A stretch of 5,104 nucleotides of DNA from Candidatus Nealsonbacteria bacterium RIFCSPHIGHO2_02_FULL_43_13. Lineage in GTDB: Bacteria; Patescibacteriota; Minisyncoccia; Minisyncoccales; MHMH01. The stretch is taken from positions 1 through 5,104 of the forward strand of contig MHMD01000026.1 in NCBI GenBank assembly GCA_001819295.1. Direction: 5' to 3'. The notes beneath the pieces were generated by a model. The model was not told the origin of the DNA. It saw nothing but the letters and a program-made list of their open reading frames with translations, and did no database searches. Below are positions 4,926-5,104 of this stretch, piece by piece (position 1 is the stretch's first letter; each line of letters begins with the position of its first letter). A program made the translations under genes and the position numbers.

Positions 4926-4986
4926 ATAGCGACCTTTATTATATGATTCCTAAGTCGCTATACTTAATCTAAGATACTTCGACTTA
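4926..4986 (-). promoter_or_regulatory. Structured leader or operator region of the zinc-ribbon gene
   Basis: Two perfect inverted repeats share one arm. ATAGCGAC (4926-4933) pairs with GTCGCTAT (4954-4961), and TAAGTCG (4951-4957) pairs with CGACTTA (4980-4986). Because GTCG at 4954-4957 belongs to both, the two hairpins exclude each other in the minus-strand transcript. A minus-strand TATAAT (4943 down to 4938) lies between the arms of the first dyad, so this could also be an operator around a second promoter, although its -35 is poor. A small CTTA-ATC-TAAG hairpin (4963-4973) lies between the outer arms. Confidence 0.45.
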
Positions 4987-4999
4987 TTCATCTGCTTGC

Positions 5000-5027
5000 A
5001 TTATACTCCTTCTTACAAATCTGTCAA
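5000..5027 (-). promoter_or_regulatory. Consensus promoter of the zinc-ribbon gene
   Basis: Read on the minus strand, TTGACA (5027 to 5022), a 16-bp spacer and TATAAT (5005 to 5000): both boxes are perfect. Transcription would start near 4993, leaving a leader of about 85 nt before the ATG, long enough to hold the paired repeats described for 4926-4986. Confidence 0.8.
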
Positions 5028-5042
5028 GAGGTATGCTATAAT
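5012..5042 (+). promoter_or_regulatory. Promoter of the downstream cupin-like gene
   Basis: TATAAT at 5037-5042 is perfect and is preceded by TGC (5034-5036), an extended -10. A -35 candidate, CTTACA at 5012-5017 (4 of 6), is spaced 19 bp. The transcript would start near 5049, about 23 nt before the ATG, with no recognisable SD. It overlaps the divergent minus-strand promoter. Confidence 0.65.
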
Positions 5043-5071
5043 AAAATCAGTTAATCATTAATTTAAATCAT

Positions 5072-5104
5072 ATGAAAGGATTTGTCCAAAATATCGAGAA
5101 AGCG
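5072..5104 (+). CDS. Start of a probable cupin-domain protein (partial, 11 codons)
   Basis: ATG followed by KGFVQNIEKA up to the window edge. This N-terminus resembles that of small cupin-domain proteins I recall from CPR and other bacterial genomes, which begin MKGF-x-x-NIEKA-T and continue with an N-F-R-x-VLYT stretch; too little is visible to confirm. An extended -10 promoter 30 nt upstream supports a real gene. The leader lacks an SD and contains an AT-rich dyad, TTAAT-C-ATTAA, at 5051-5061. Confidence 0.5.
   Translation, partial: MKGFVQNIEKA

Overview
The window reads as bacterial chromosomal DNA, most likely from a Candidate Phyla Radiation (Patescibacteria, Parcubacteria-like) genome. 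This is inferred from compact single-gene transcription units, textbook TTGACA / TATAAT promoters, a probable leaderless ychF, and a small CxxC...CxxC zinc-ribbon protein of a kind I recall from Parcubacteria. TAG, TAA and TGA all act as stops. TGA ends the lipoprotein gene directly before a terminator, so the TGA-glycine code (code 25) of Gracilibacteria and Absconditabacteria is not in use. No rRNA, tRNA, CRISPR array, IS element or other clear mobile element is seen.

Layout, left to right. (1) The 3' end of a typA/bipA translational GTPase gene, closed by a terminator. (2) A promoter and a strong Shine-Dalgarno (SD) site driving a 388-aa protein that looks like a divergent glycoside hydrolase family 57 (GH57) member. 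(3) A 140-bp gap packed with four hairpins and a promoter, leading into an unrecognised, mostly helical 244-aa protein. (4) A terminator whose loop appears to carry the -35 box of the next promoter, followed by ychF, which has no SD and a -10 box only 7 nt before its ATG. (5) After the ychF terminator, a near-consensus promoter with an extended -10 and a ~100-nt leader containing an orphan SD. It drives a two-gene operon: a single-pass membrane protein of 148 aa and a lipoprotein of 160 aa. (6) Two back-to-back terminators separate this operon from a convergent minus-strand gene for a 62-aa zinc-ribbon protein. (7) A divergent intergenic region holds overlapping promoters for the zinc-ribbon gene (minus) and for the first 11 codons of a plus-strand gene that resembles the start of a cupin protein.

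The genes do not form one pathway. typA and ychF are conserved translation and ribosome-associated housekeeping genes, while the genes between and after them are accessory. The points most worth a second look are the membrane-protein/lipoprotein pair (resembling, from memory, proteins also seen in phage genomes), the promoter-in-terminator arrangement with leaderless ychF, and the zinc-ribbon leader, where one central arm can pair with either of two partners. No clearly new multi-gene system is evident. The assignments rest on reading motifs by eye, without database searches.
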